Shown here piece after piece: positions 32,874 to 42,262 of a DNA stretch of 63,609 nt. The notes under the pieces are model-generated. The model searched no databases, was not told where the DNA came from, and worked only from the letters and a program-made list of their open reading frames with translations. The stretch is from a virus. Both the position numbers and the translations under genes were made by a program. The DNA is taken from the IMG/VR virus record IMGVR_UViG_3300042892_001063, positions 1 to 63,609 of that record. One strand, written 5' to 3'. Each line of letters starts with the position of its first letter. The first letter of the stretch is position 1.

Positions 32874-33653
32874 TTAAGGGAAACTTTTCATTACATTAGT
32901 TTGAACAGAGAATAATTCTATTTTACTTGAAGAATTATTTGAAAGAGTAAAGGTACAATAATGTCCTAATACTCCGTGTGATTCAGCTACAGAATTTTTA
33001 ATATACAAGAAATAAGCGTCTTGAGTAGCTATAGGTGTAGTTACATATCCCGGTACTGTTGTGTTTATTGTCAATTGGTTTAACCCACTTGGATAATCAA
33101 CATTTACAGCAGTTACTTGACCTGCAAGTAAAGGCGTAGTTGAAGGAGATACAAAGAAATATAGCAAATCTCCAATGCTAATAATATTACCTATAGCTAT
33201 AAGAGGGTTAATTGAGAACTTAACCGTAGTTCCTGATATAACTTGATAGCTTCTTCCGATACCATTCACACTTCTAAGAGAAAGTTGCCCTATTGAATTG
33301 TTTCTTACAAATGCATAATAAGCAGCTTCTTTCTTCTCGAACCAAGATTGCTCTATATATCCTGAATATTGCAAATCAGTCTCTAACGTAACGCCCCAAG
33401 CAGCATCTCCTTGTAGATTAATGGTTTTAAATAGTTTATTCTCAAGGGCAGCATTATTAAATACGCTCTGTAGCGTAGATGGTGTATATTGTCCATAGAA
33501 TGTATTTCGAGCTTCATTTACGTTATGTCTATAAATATTTCCTCCTTTAAAAGTGTAAAAATAATTATTCATTCCAATCATCCAATCAGGATAATAAGAA
33601 TAAAAAGATACCCAACCGGCAACTCCTTCGCTATATGATAGTGTGTAATTCAT
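32874..33653 (-). CDS. Tail/virion structural protein
   Basis: This 259-aa protein begins LSYSEGVAGWVSFYSYYPDW and has NYFYTFKGGNIYRHN (about 30-44). I know this pattern from tail-associated proteins of podovirus-like phages of Bacteroidetes and marine hosts. It is beta-rich. It lies behind the large tail protein genes. The exact location in the virion is not known. Confidence 0.7.
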   Translation of the reverse strand: MNYTLSYSEGVAGWVSFYSYYPDWMIGMNNYFYTFKGGNIYRHNVNEARNTFYGQYTPSTLQSVFNNAALENKLFKTINLQGDAAWGVTLETDLQYSGYIEQSWFEKKEAAYYAFVRNNSIGQLSLRSVNGIGRSYQVISGTTVKFSINPLIAIGNIISIGDLLYFFVSPSTTPLLAGQVTAVNVDYPSGLNQLTINTTVPGYVTTPIATQDAYFLYIKNSVAESHGVLGHYCTFTLSNNSSSKIELFSVQTNVMKSFP

Positions 33654-33663
33654 AATTTTAATA

Positions 33664-34605
33664 TTAAGAAGGTGTAGAACAACCTACTATTGCTACTACA
33701 ATTCCATTTACAATTTGCAATACTTGATTTGGAACTGCTACATTACTTGTCATATAATACCCATCTGCTAAAGCAAATTCCCCATTAGCATCTGTAAATA
33801 CATAATCATAAAGACCTACATATACATCAATTGTACTATGTACTTTTGCAAAATAAAATGTATTTGGCATAGATGCTCCACAAAGTATTGTAGATGAAGG
33901 AAATACATTTGAAGAAATAAAACTTGGCAATGCTACAGGGCAATAAATTTCAATATCAAATCCTGTGCCCGAACAAGGACCAATCATCTCAATAAAAACA
34001 TTGTTTGGAGTTGCGCTTGGCTTTGGTATTACCATAACGCATTGACCCGGAGCAGAATATGAAGATAGTGAAACATCTCCCGGATATACAATAACCGATT
34101 GAGTATTTCCTGTATTTACAAATTCTATTCCGTTATATAGCTTTTCAACTAAATCCGGAAATAAAGTAGTACCACCTGACATACCACAATCAGCTAATAA
34201 ATCTCCTACAATGGTAAAATTACCATAATTTGAACTTTGATGAAGTCCATCTACAGGAGAGCTTAATTTATTATAAACAACTCCATCATAAGTAGCTCTT
34301 ATTCCGTCAGGCACTGCTTGTGGGTTGAATATAATAATTATAGCGCCTGTATTTAAACTTCCTGCATCTAAATTTATTTGATAAATTCCTTCAACGCCCG
34401 AAGCACTAATAGTTTCTCCACAAGGCGTTCCACAAGTCTCGCAATCTTCTTGAGGTAATAATATACCGCTTGATTGCTGTCTTGTAATTGTTCCGAATTT
34501 ATAAAATCCATCAGGAGCTATATATTCTAAGTTTATATCTAAATATACAGATGCAGCTACATCAAATGTATCTGCGTCTATATAATATGTTGCATTTATT
34601 GCCAT
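33664..34605 (-). CDS. Tail-associated protein with Cys-rich module
   Basis: This 313-aa protein is beta-rich and has the N-terminal module YYIDADTF... DGFYKFG...GILLPQEDCETCGTPC (about 6-66), also found near the C-terminus of the 1614-aa protein upstream. The cysteines may form disulfides or bind metal. Several short repeats follow. A tail tip or adhesion role is inferred. Confidence 0.6.
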   Translation of the reverse strand: MAINATYYIDADTFDVAASVYLDINLEYIAPDGFYKFGTITRQQSSGILLPQEDCETCGTPCGETISASGVEGIYQINLDAGSLNTGAIIIIFNPQAVPDGIRATYDGVVYNKLSSPVDGLHQSSNYGNFTIVGDLLADCGMSGGTTLFPDLVEKLYNGIEFVNTGNTQSVIVYPGDVSLSSYSAPGQCVMVIPKPSATPNNVFIEMIGPCSGTGFDIEIYCPVALPSFISSNVFPSSTILCGASMPNTFYFAKVHSTIDVYVGLYDYVFTDANGEFALADGYYMTSNVAVPNQVLQIVNGIVVAIVGCSTPS

Positions 34606-34618
34606 ATTTTTTATTTAA

Positions 34619-37600
34619 TTATGTTATACAGTCGCAAGAGTCATATACTATTATTATTTCTTCTTCACTAAAAGGACTTCCTATTGAACAATAAGAAGCA
34701 TTTGTTGCTGATGCAGCTAATGTATTCGTATTTAATATACCATTTTCATCATAAAATGACACATTAATTTGAAATGCATTTGGATTACTTACAAGATATA
34801 AATTATAAGGCGTAGTACAAGTAGTCTCACAATAACAACAAACATCTATAGCATCAATTCCAAAACACAAAGATACAGCAACAGCGCAAGGCGTACAAGC
34901 TTGCTGAGGTAATAAAATCCCATCTACTAATTCTCTAACAATTCCATTTGCTGAATAAAATCCATTTGCTGCAAATGTATCTAAATCTGAAGAAGTCCAA
35001 ACCGAAGTAGCTGAATTTATTTCAGCATCTAAATAATATGAACCAACGGTACAATCACAACAAGCATCAACTCTTGTAGTTCCGTAACATAAATCAGTTG
35101 GTATAGCAACTCTAAAATCCCAAATCAAATAAAGATTATCCCCATTAACACTTGCGGGAACTGTAAAGTCTGCATGGTAAGAAGGTGTTGAGCCTAAATT
35201 AGGAGTAGCTATTGAAGATGAAGCCAATAAGGTCTGAATACCTATATTGGTATTTGGATATAATATATTACTTCTATTGTATCTAAATTTATAATTAGAA
35301 GGAATAAATACGAAATCATCAGGAAATATAGTATTTGATATAAGACTCATAGTACTAAATTCAGGAGGAAATCCTCCTTCTCCTGCAAATCCTGATGTTA
35401 TATTATATCTTGACACAAGAGGACTTGCTGTTCCGCTTCCAAATAAAACCAAGTTTGATAAAAGAGGACCTATAAATAATCCGTTTGTATATCTGTACTG
35501 AGTATGAACTGTTTCTCCTGCTTGGGAGTTATTTGTTAAAACAACTTCAACTATGTTTAATGCCTCAGCGTTACAACACTCAGCATTAACAGACACAACC
35601 ATATCCCCTGTATATTTAAGAGTTATTTGTGCGGTTTCAACAGATACATTATTTTTATTAAATGTAATTTGACCATCAGTATTTATAGGGGTTGATGTTA
35701 CTTGAGTTCCATTATAATCTACAATAACCTCAAGAGTTTTACCTGATTCTATACTTGAGAATATCCAACTTACATTAGTAAATCCAACAGTAGGACCTAA
35801 GTCAACACAATATACTTGTTCTTTGTATTCTTCGTTAGTTACGGATAAAGTAAATGTTTGAGAAGTACCACAAGCCAAACATTGAGGATTGATAGGTAGT
35901 TGCTCCGCATTCATAGACAATACATACTCGTTCATATACGGGTCAAACCCGCCGAGCTTTTGATAATTAAACGAATCATTGAATTTATCTCTAAACCAAG
36001 TTCTCATATTTTGATTAGATACTGCAATTAATTGTTCGTTTTGGCTTTCTCCTCCCTTTAATTGTATAACTGAACCACGTTTTGCATCAGTAAAGAATCT
36101 GTCAAATCCCCATTGAACATAACTTTCAGGGTTAAAACTGATACCGTACTTTTCAGTACGTGCTATTTGAGTTCCTAAGACTTCAGGAGTAGCTGTAATG
36201 ATACCTCCGGAACTTGCGTCTGATAATAAATTTTTACCCGCTAAAACGTAAGATATTTTATCTTCTTGTAAAGTCAGTACATCTGTATTCCTACCATCTA
36301 ACAACATTATACTTCCAAAAGATGCCTCGCAATGTTTGTAATTAGATAAACCTTTATTAAATTCGTTAAGTCTATTTATGTTACTTTCTCCATTGTATAT
36401 ACCGCTATAAGTAATATCTGAGAATTTATCAGCAGATTTATAATCTTGAGCAGCAACAGTAGTTACTCTTTCTCCAAAATTAAAAGACCTTCCAAGTAAT
36501 GAATCACGTATCTTATAGCTCTCTGCTCCATTTCCAAAGGCATAACAATTATAGAAACCTGTATCTATTATAGCGGAAATGCCGCCTATAATATCTTGGT
36601 TTTGAATATTACCTTCGTGATTACCCTCTGAATCAATAGCAAGAGATAAATTATTTTCAAAGAATATATCAGGCAATGCATCAGATGGTTGAGTTTCCCA
36701 TATAATCGTATTGATTGCTCTAAATACTTGAACATTCATATCTATGAAATACCTTCTAAAATTAGCCCCTGCTCCTGAACAAGCCCATCCTGCGGTATAG
36801 CTAAGCCAAAGCCTATTAGTAGTATTATCTCTATTAAATCTAAGATATTGTGTATTGAATTGACAACTTGGAGCACCTAATCCCGTCTGAAATTCAAGCG
36901 TTGCTCCTCCGCATACTGTAATTACAGGATTATCTAACGTTGAAGCTATATTATCTCCAACAAACCAATCATACATATTGTCATAATCTCTTGATGCTGT
37001 ATATGTGGCTTCCCATAAAGTTCCGTTACATTCACACTTACTTCTACCGCCTGCTCGGTCTCCTTTTGCGTAAAATTTTACTCTACTACCTGAAGGAATA
37101 GAGTAATCTTCGTATGTCCAAAGAGGATGCAAAGGGTCATATCCTACTTCTCTTGTAAGGTTCATAGGATATTGTATTACACCACAAGTAGTTCGATTTG
37201 AAATACTTGTATAATCAGAAAACATTCCCGGTTGTATAGTGGCATTTGGGTCAACTACAAGGTTAAATGTACTTGGATTCATTTTTATATAAAGACCCGC
37301 AAGTACTGTTGTATTCTCTTTTGGGACAATAAAGTCGGCAGCTTGAGATACTTTTTCAAGAACTGTAGCGTAAGCACAGTTTTGACTTGGACCCGATGTA
37401 TCTGCTTTTACAATTAACCTATCTCCTTCTTCAACCTTTCTCATATTATCTCCTTCAAGAAGAAACCAAACATCGTTTGTATCAGGGTCTGTAAAGAATA
37501 TATTTGAATAAATAGTTTCGTAATTTTCAGCATCAGGTTTAATTACAAACTTATATCTTGTAGCCCATTCAGGAGGGCGTTGTTCAAAAGGTATGGTTAT

Positions 37601-39463
37601 TTGAATTGAATTTTTATTTGCAGAAGCTCCACAAGGAACAAATTGAGTATTATAAGGACTAACTAACGCTGTAGTTGACCTATTAAATTCATCCATATAT
37701 ACTATTCCAATCTCATATCCTCTATTACTATGTAAACTTGAAGGATTAGATATTTTTTGATATGTAGCGGCAGCAAATAAATAATCATAGTATTCAAATA
37801 CTCTTTGAGTTGGAGTTACTATGTTATCAACATACTCCATTGCAGGTACTTGCAAACCTATTAATTGACTTGATGGAGTTGTTATTATTTTAAATGGTTG
37901 TAAAATAGCGTTTATTCCACTTCCAAATTTAGTAAGAGTGTCTAAATTATTTGGTAATAAACAATTTAATTGGTCTGTAAAAGTTGTTCCATCACAAGCG
38001 GTACTTAAAGGTTGAATATTAGCAATAGTTCCAATTGCTTGAGCAAATTCAGTACTTGTAGCTAACGCATATACTGATGAATAATTTGTAGTTAAATAAA
38101 ATACAAAATCTAAATCTAAAGCATCGGTAGTTTCAACAGGAAAAGGAAGTGCTCCTGTAAACTGAGAGTGCTGAATACTTAAAGTAATTGTTATAGAAGA
38201 ACCTGCTATTAATTCTTTATCAGTTAAATCAATATATAAAATAGAATCTGCAATTGATAAACCCGTAGATGAAGGGTCTATATTATATACCCCTGCTTCA
38301 TAAGTATCTTCAATAGACGATTGACCTATAGCTTCAGAAGTTAAAGATGTTGTATATTCAAGTTTTACTGCGCTTCCATTTTTATCAATTAAATCATATC
38401 CTTCAATATAATTTCCATACATTAATCTATTACCCATTATCGTTTGAGCTTTAGCATAGCGAGGTACATTATCGTAAAGCCTTAAAATTTCAGCTTCATT
38501 TAAAACAGTAAATATTTTACTATTATTAAAAGAAAATTGTTCTATATTATTATTTCCAATACCTAAATTGGCTTTGTTTAATTTCTCTATAATTTTAATT
38601 ATATTCTTGTTTGACTCTTTAAACAATAAATCAATACCAACAACGAGTGGTCCTCCTGAATTATAGTTTATTATAGCAGTATTGCAAGAATTAACCATAC
38701 CTTCATTAAGCATACTATTTATACTAAACTCAAAAGGCTTTGGTATAAATGCGGGTTCAGACCATTGTGATGTAGCGGAGTATTCTCCATCTATATACTT
38801 ATATCTATATGCAAAAGATATAAATCTTGTTTCTAAAAAGTTCTCTTGACCATTAGTTATAATTGGCGTAACAGAAGGGGATTCTGTAGGAGGTTTTTTT
38901 ATTACAAGTAAAGATTCGGCACTTACTTGGTCGATATTTCCAATTGGATTAGGGTATCTATTTCCAATTGGATTTATATTAAAGTATCTTGGAGCATTAT
39001 AGTCATCAGTAAAAAATATTAAATTTTCAATAAGATTTACCCCTGTTATAAGATAAGTAGGATTAAAGTTTAATGTGGTATCTATACCGCCTCCGTTATC
39101 TATACTGATAACGTGGTATGTTAATATAGTTGTTAATATATTGTAAGATACAATTAAATCAAGCTTACCTGTATCTCCAACAGTAAATTCAGGGTCGTGA
39201 ACAAACCAATATATAGTTTCGTTAGCACTATTGTCTATAGCTCCTATACATCTTGCATATTGACTAAGAGGAGTTCCATCAATATATTTTAAAGCGGTTA
39301 GAGGAAGATTCCCCATTGTGTTGGTAATAACTCCTACTTCAGCTTTTTCAGTAGAACCCATTCTAACATTCATAGCATCAACATACTCGCCATCAGGTAA
39401 TAACCGTTGGTCTGTAACTTTGTTCATTCTTCCCGCTAAAAAATTTCTTGAGAAATTTGCCAT
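34619..39463 (-). CDS. Large tail/stabilisation protein
   Basis: This 1614-aa protein begins NFSRNFLAGRMNKVTDQRLL with PDGEYVDAMNVRMG (about 24-37), the start of the tail/stabilisation proteins of podovirus-like phages. It is mostly beta-sheet, with propeller-like repeats, and probably forms the tail nozzle or hub. The last 200 residues are Cys-rich (CDCTVGSYYLDAE, GILLPQQACTPC, CCYCETTC) and share a module with the next gene. It directly follows the two connector genes. Confidence 0.75.
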   Translation of the reverse strand: MANFSRNFLAGRMNKVTDQRLLPDGEYVDAMNVRMGSTEKAEVGVITNTMGNLPLTALKYIDGTPLSQYARCIGAIDNSANETIYWFVHDPEFTVGDTGKLDLIVSYNILTTILTYHVISIDNGGGIDTTLNFNPTYLITGVNLIENLIFFTDDYNAPRYFNINPIGNRYPNPIGNIDQVSAESLLVIKKPPTESPSVTPIITNGQENFLETRFISFAYRYKYIDGEYSATSQWSEPAFIPKPFEFSINSMLNEGMVNSCNTAIINYNSGGPLVVGIDLLFKESNKNIIKIIEKLNKANLGIGNNNIEQFSFNNSKIFTVLNEAEILRLYDNVPRYAKAQTIMGNRLMYGNYIEGYDLIDKNGSAVKLEYTTSLTSEAIGQSSIEDTYEAGVYNIDPSSTGLSIADSILYIDLTDKELIAGSSITITLSIQHSQFTGALPFPVETTDALDLDFVFYLTTNYSSVYALATSTEFAQAIGTIANIQPLSTACDGTTFTDQLNCLLPNNLDTLTKFGSGINAILQPFKIITTPSSQLIGLQVPAMEYVDNIVTPTQRVFEYYDYLFAAATYQKISNPSSLHSNRGYEIGIVYMDEFNRSTTALVSPYNTQFVPCGASANKNSIQITIPFEQRPPEWATRYKFVIKPDAENYETIYSNIFFTDPDTNDVWFLLEGDNMRKVEEGDRLIVKADTSGPSQNCAYATVLEKVSQAADFIVPKENTTVLAGLYIKMNPSTFNLVVDPNATIQPGMFSDYTSISNRTTCGVIQYPMNLTREVGYDPLHPLWTYEDYSIPSGSRVKFYAKGDRAGGRSKCECNGTLWEATYTASRDYDNMYDWFVGDNIASTLDNPVITVCGGATLEFQTGLGAPSCQFNTQYLRFNRDNTTNRLWLSYTAGWACSGAGANFRRYFIDMNVQVFRAINTIIWETQPSDALPDIFFENNLSLAIDSEGNHEGNIQNQDIIGGISAIIDTGFYNCYAFGNGAESYKIRDSLLGRSFNFGERVTTVAAQDYKSADKFSDITYSGIYNGESNINRLNEFNKGLSNYKHCEASFGSIMLLDGRNTDVLTLQEDKISYVLAGKNLLSDASSGGIITATPEVLGTQIARTEKYGISFNPESYVQWGFDRFFTDAKRGSVIQLKGGESQNEQLIAVSNQNMRTWFRDKFNDSFNYQKLGGFDPYMNEYVLSMNAEQLPINPQCLACGTSQTFTLSVTNEEYKEQVYCVDLGPTVGFTNVSWIFSSIESGKTLEVIVDYNGTQVTSTPINTDGQITFNKNNVSVETAQITLKYTGDMVVSVNAECCNAEALNIVEVVLTNNSQAGETVHTQYRYTNGLFIGPLLSNLVLFGSGTASPLVSRYNITSGFAGEGGFPPEFSTMSLISNTIFPDDFVFIPSNYKFRYNRSNILYPNTNIGIQTLLASSSIATPNLGSTPSYHADFTVPASVNGDNLYLIWDFRVAIPTDLCYGTTRVDACCDCTVGSYYLDAEINSATSVWTSSDLDTFAANGFYSANGIVRELVDGILLPQQACTPCAVAVSLCFGIDAIDVCCYCETTCTTPYNLYLVSNPNAFQINVSFYDENGILNTNTLAASATNASYCSIGSPFSEEEIIIVYDSCDCIT

Positions 39464-39464
39464 A

Positions 39465-40388
39465 TTATTTGATTATCTTGTCCATACCTCTTAAATTCAT
39501 TAAGAGTCTTCCCGGATGAATATTACTAATTCTTATTTTTGCATTTCTTAATAATGCAGTTCTATCTTTTCTTGCACGTGCAACTACATATTCTTGGACA
39601 TTAAATTTAGAATTTAATATTTCATATTTAATTGCAGCATAAATATATTGCTCGAATAATTTATTTACAGTAATCAATGAGTTATCCCCACCTTCCATAC
39701 CATCAGATACATATTCAAGAATACAAAGCTCTCCTGCCATACTTGAATCAAAATTTATAACTCCTGCTTTCTTGTCAATTTTAAAAGTAGGGTTAAAATT
39801 TGCTGTCTCTGTATTTAAACCAAATGCTGTATTGATTCCATAATCAAAATACCACATACCTTCAAAATACCAACCTTCTGAACCGTGAAATTGATTTCCT
39901 TGATTAAGATAGATGCTCTTTTTTAATTTAGTTAATCTATCGTAGTCAATATCAGAGTATTGTGGTCTAAGAATATTCCCATTTTGGTCAAACAAAATAT
40001 TTCCTTGTTGGTCCTGTAGATATGCATTAGAAGATATTGCTTGAATATTCTCTGTCAATGGTCTCAACCAACCATCTTTGTATAAAGAAATACGAACCCA
40101 ATTCACATAATCCGATGGAAGTACATATCGTAAAGAATCAGCCACGCTTAACTCTAATACCTTGATTTCCTTGAACGCATCATAATTAAGCTCTTGTATC
40201 GCACGTTTTGCGTGAAATATTACTTTATAGCGTTCCTCATTATTTACTAATGAATGGTTTCCTGAGTACATTAATAAAAAATTATTAACTACATCATCTA
40301 AACTGACATATTGGTATGAACCCCAATTTGCATCTTGTGGGGTAGCTCCATTATTGTCATAATATTCGTATTGTGATATGTATGCCAT
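39465..40388 (-). CDS. Head-tail connector (tail tubular A-like) protein
   Basis: This 307-aa protein has the pattern RYKVIFHAKRAIQELNYDAF (about 53-72) and LRYVLPSDYVNWVRI (about 86-100), typical of the gatekeeper/connector proteins placed between adaptor and tail nozzle genes. Its order (capsid, adaptor, this, nozzle) agrees. It ends one base before the nozzle gene. Confidence 0.7.
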   Translation of the reverse strand: MAYISQYEYYDNNGATPQDANWGSYQYVSLDDVVNNFLLMYSGNHSLVNNEERYKVIFHAKRAIQELNYDAFKEIKVLELSVADSLRYVLPSDYVNWVRISLYKDGWLRPLTENIQAISSNAYLQDQQGNILFDQNGNILRPQYSDIDYDRLTKLKKSIYLNQGNQFHGSEGWYFEGMWYFDYGINTAFGLNTETANFNPTFKIDKKAGVINFDSSMAGELCILEYVSDGMEGGDNSLITVNKLFEQYIYAAIKYEILNSKFNVQEYVVARARKDRTALLRNAKIRISNIHPGRLLMNLRGMDKIIK

Positions 40389-40400
40389 TTTTTATTATTT

Positions 40401-41351
40401 TTATTGTTGAACACTAAATGTAGGCTGCTCGTGTGCTTGTTGAGTCATACCAAACTGAGTAATCTCCATTTCACGAATTTCAATACCACAGTATTCTAAC
40501 ATCTTCGTTACTAATTTATATCCATCTTCGTTTGGTAACTCAAAGTCTTGATAATCAGGTTGTGATTGGTCAAATACAGGTTCTCCATTTGCCAATGTAA
40601 TGTAAGTCCATTTTGGAGTTTTTGGAAATCTAAAATACACTGCCTCAACTTTACCTTTTGCATTTATTGTGTTTGGATATAATTTAAGTGTCTGACCCTC
40701 CATAGTATATGACGGATAAAATTCAGAAGGACTTGTAAGAGATGATGCGTTTAGCATTGTTATTTTACCAACACTTACTTTGTCAGCTTCTTTTGAAGCA
40801 CTTGAGTAGATGTTATACGCCTGACTTGTGACAAGAAAAATATCCGAGCTTAAAGTTAAAGATGTATTTGAAATGATGTTTACGATGGTAGCTATTTTAC
40901 CTGTAGTTTCGTTTACTACAATATCTCCAACAGATAATCCATCGGATAAAAAAGTAGCGGTAGCATCATTTAACGTATTTAAAACCACAGTTCCATTAAC
41001 TCCTGATGTCAATTTTTTTGTATGACAAAGTAATTTAAGTATGTAATAAGAGTCATTTCCAACTGTAGTTAATGTAGGTACAGAGTATATGTTACCTCCT
41101 AAGTGAGCTAAGTAATCTGTTTTTAAAAAAGTCTCTAATGTTTCAGCAATAGGACTTTCAATATCAGCGTAGTCAGTTCCTGAGCTACGTGCATTTTCTG
41201 CATTTATAGTTTTATTGTAACTGCTATAATATTCTTCATATAATTCCATTTGTGCATTTGCAGCAATCAAATTAAAATCTGATGGAGAAATATATCCATA
41301 ATTGTTCTTATTCAATATAGATAACACCGCATTTCTAACTTCGTTTATCAT
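40401..41351 (-). CDS. Head-tail adaptor/neck protein
   Basis: This 316-aa protein is read from 41351; the longer frame to 41414 would run through the promoter box at 41366. Helical N-terminus (EVRNAVLSILNKNNYGYISPSDFN) and beta middle match neck adaptor proteins of the same phages. It is preceded by a strong terminator and its own promoter. Confidence 0.65.
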   Translation of the reverse strand: MINEVRNAVLSILNKNNYGYISPSDFNLIAANAQMELYEEYYSSYNKTINAENARSSGTDYADIESPIAETLETFLKTDYLAHLGGNIYSVPTLTTVGNDSYYILKLLCHTKKLTSGVNGTVVLNTLNDATATFLSDGLSVGDIVVNETTGKIATIVNIISNTSLTLSSDIFLVTSQAYNIYSSASKEADKVSVGKITMLNASSLTSPSEFYPSYTMEGQTLKLYPNTINAKGKVEAVYFRFPKTPKWTYITLANGEPVFDQSQPDYQDFELPNEDGYKLVTKMLEYCGIEIREMEITQFGMTQQAHEQPTFSVQQ

Positions 41352-41365
41352 TTCAAATCTTTTTA

Positions 41366-41373
41366 CAAATATA
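41366..41373 (-). promoter_or_regulatory. Late -7 promoter box (TATATTTG)
   Basis: The plus strand reads CAAATATA, giving TATATTTG on the minus strand. It lies 15 bases upstream of the adaptor gene start and just after a terminator, so a new transcript likely begins here. Confidence 0.5.
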
Positions 41374-41375
41374 GT

Positions 41376-41405
41376 AAAAAAAAAGCACAGAACTAAATCT
41401 GTGCT
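41376..41405 (-). terminator. Intrinsic terminator
   Basis: On the minus strand AGCACAG (41405-41399) pairs with CTGTGCT (41390-41384), followed by a run of about eight T. It ends the transcript from the 247-aa gene before the adaptor promoter. Confidence 0.8.
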
Positions 41406-41429
41406 AATTTTCAAATAATATGTTTTTAC

Positions 41430-42173
41430 TTATCGTTGTATGTTTGCTTCTAACATTTTTAGAGAGTCAATACCTTCATCACTTGATAAAAAGTGACCCG
41501 CTGTTTCATAAGGGTCTTCCCCGTATGGAATAGAAATCATTTTCTTTCTATTTGTTGGAGTATTAAACCAAACCTCTCTATCGTTATTACGTAATCCTAA
41601 TAATTTTTCCTCAAAGAATAATCTGATTTTTGCTTGGTATTGCAATTCAGGGTCATTCAATGTAGTCAGGAATCCTCTTGGGTCATTTTTAGCAAACACT
41701 AATATATCTCGTTTTAATTCTGCTGTTGAAATTGTTGAAGGGTCTTTACCAAACATCACTCTAGTAAGAGTTTCAACTTGCTCAAGAGAAAGTTTTCTCG
41801 CCTCAACTAACGCATCAATTTCAAGGTCTAAATCCTCTACTTCTGAAGCTGCATCTTTCTCCTCATCTACCTCAACAAAAACTCTCCCGTTCAAAGGATG
41901 ATAATGTAAGAAAGCTTGTAGTGCAGGATTTGTTCTTGGAACAGCTAAAAAGCCATCTTCAAAAATAATTGGCTCAATGATTGCATTACCATCTTGTTCG
42001 TCTTCAAATGGAGACTTTTGATTTATTGCATATCTAAGAGCACGGTTTTCATTCTTTTTTTCATCATACCACATTAGGGGGAATCGTGGATTATTTCTTG
42101 CCGCTAAGCTATATGAAAGCGGACTACCTATTGTCAATCTATATACTTTATCTACTGAAACTATTGTTGCCAT
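41430..42173 (-). CDS. Conserved virion-cluster protein
   Basis: This 247-aa protein is acidic and helical in the middle (EVEDLDLEIDALVEARKL), with a beta start (VDKVYRLTIGSPLSYSLAARN). It lies directly after the major capsid gene, insulated by terminators on both sides. It may be a head completion or decoration factor; the family is known to me only as hypothetical. Confidence 0.65.
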   Translation of the reverse strand: MATIVSVDKVYRLTIGSPLSYSLAARNNPRFPLMWYDEKKNENRALRYAINQKSPFEDEQDGNAIIEPIIFEDGFLAVPRTNPALQAFLHYHPLNGRVFVEVDEEKDAASEVEDLDLEIDALVEARKLSLEQVETLTRVMFGKDPSTISTAELKRDILVFAKNDPRGFLTTLNDPELQYQAKIRLFFEEKLLGLRNNDREVWFNTPTNRKKMISIPYGEDPYETAGHFLSSDEGIDSLKMLEANIQR

Positions 42174-42208
42174 TTTATTATAATTTAATTTGATTTAATT
42201 GTTTTTTT

Positions 42209-42245
42209 TAAAAAAATATAGAGAGGAACACTGATGTCCCTCTCT
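42209..42245 (-). terminator. Intrinsic terminator after major capsid gene
   Basis: On the minus strand AGAGAGG (42245-42239) pairs with CCTCTCT (42226-42220), then ATATTTTTTT follows. This is a clear rho-independent terminator that would enrich capsid transcript over downstream tail genes. Confidence 0.85.
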
Positions 42246-42262
42246 TATATTTAAACTATCTA

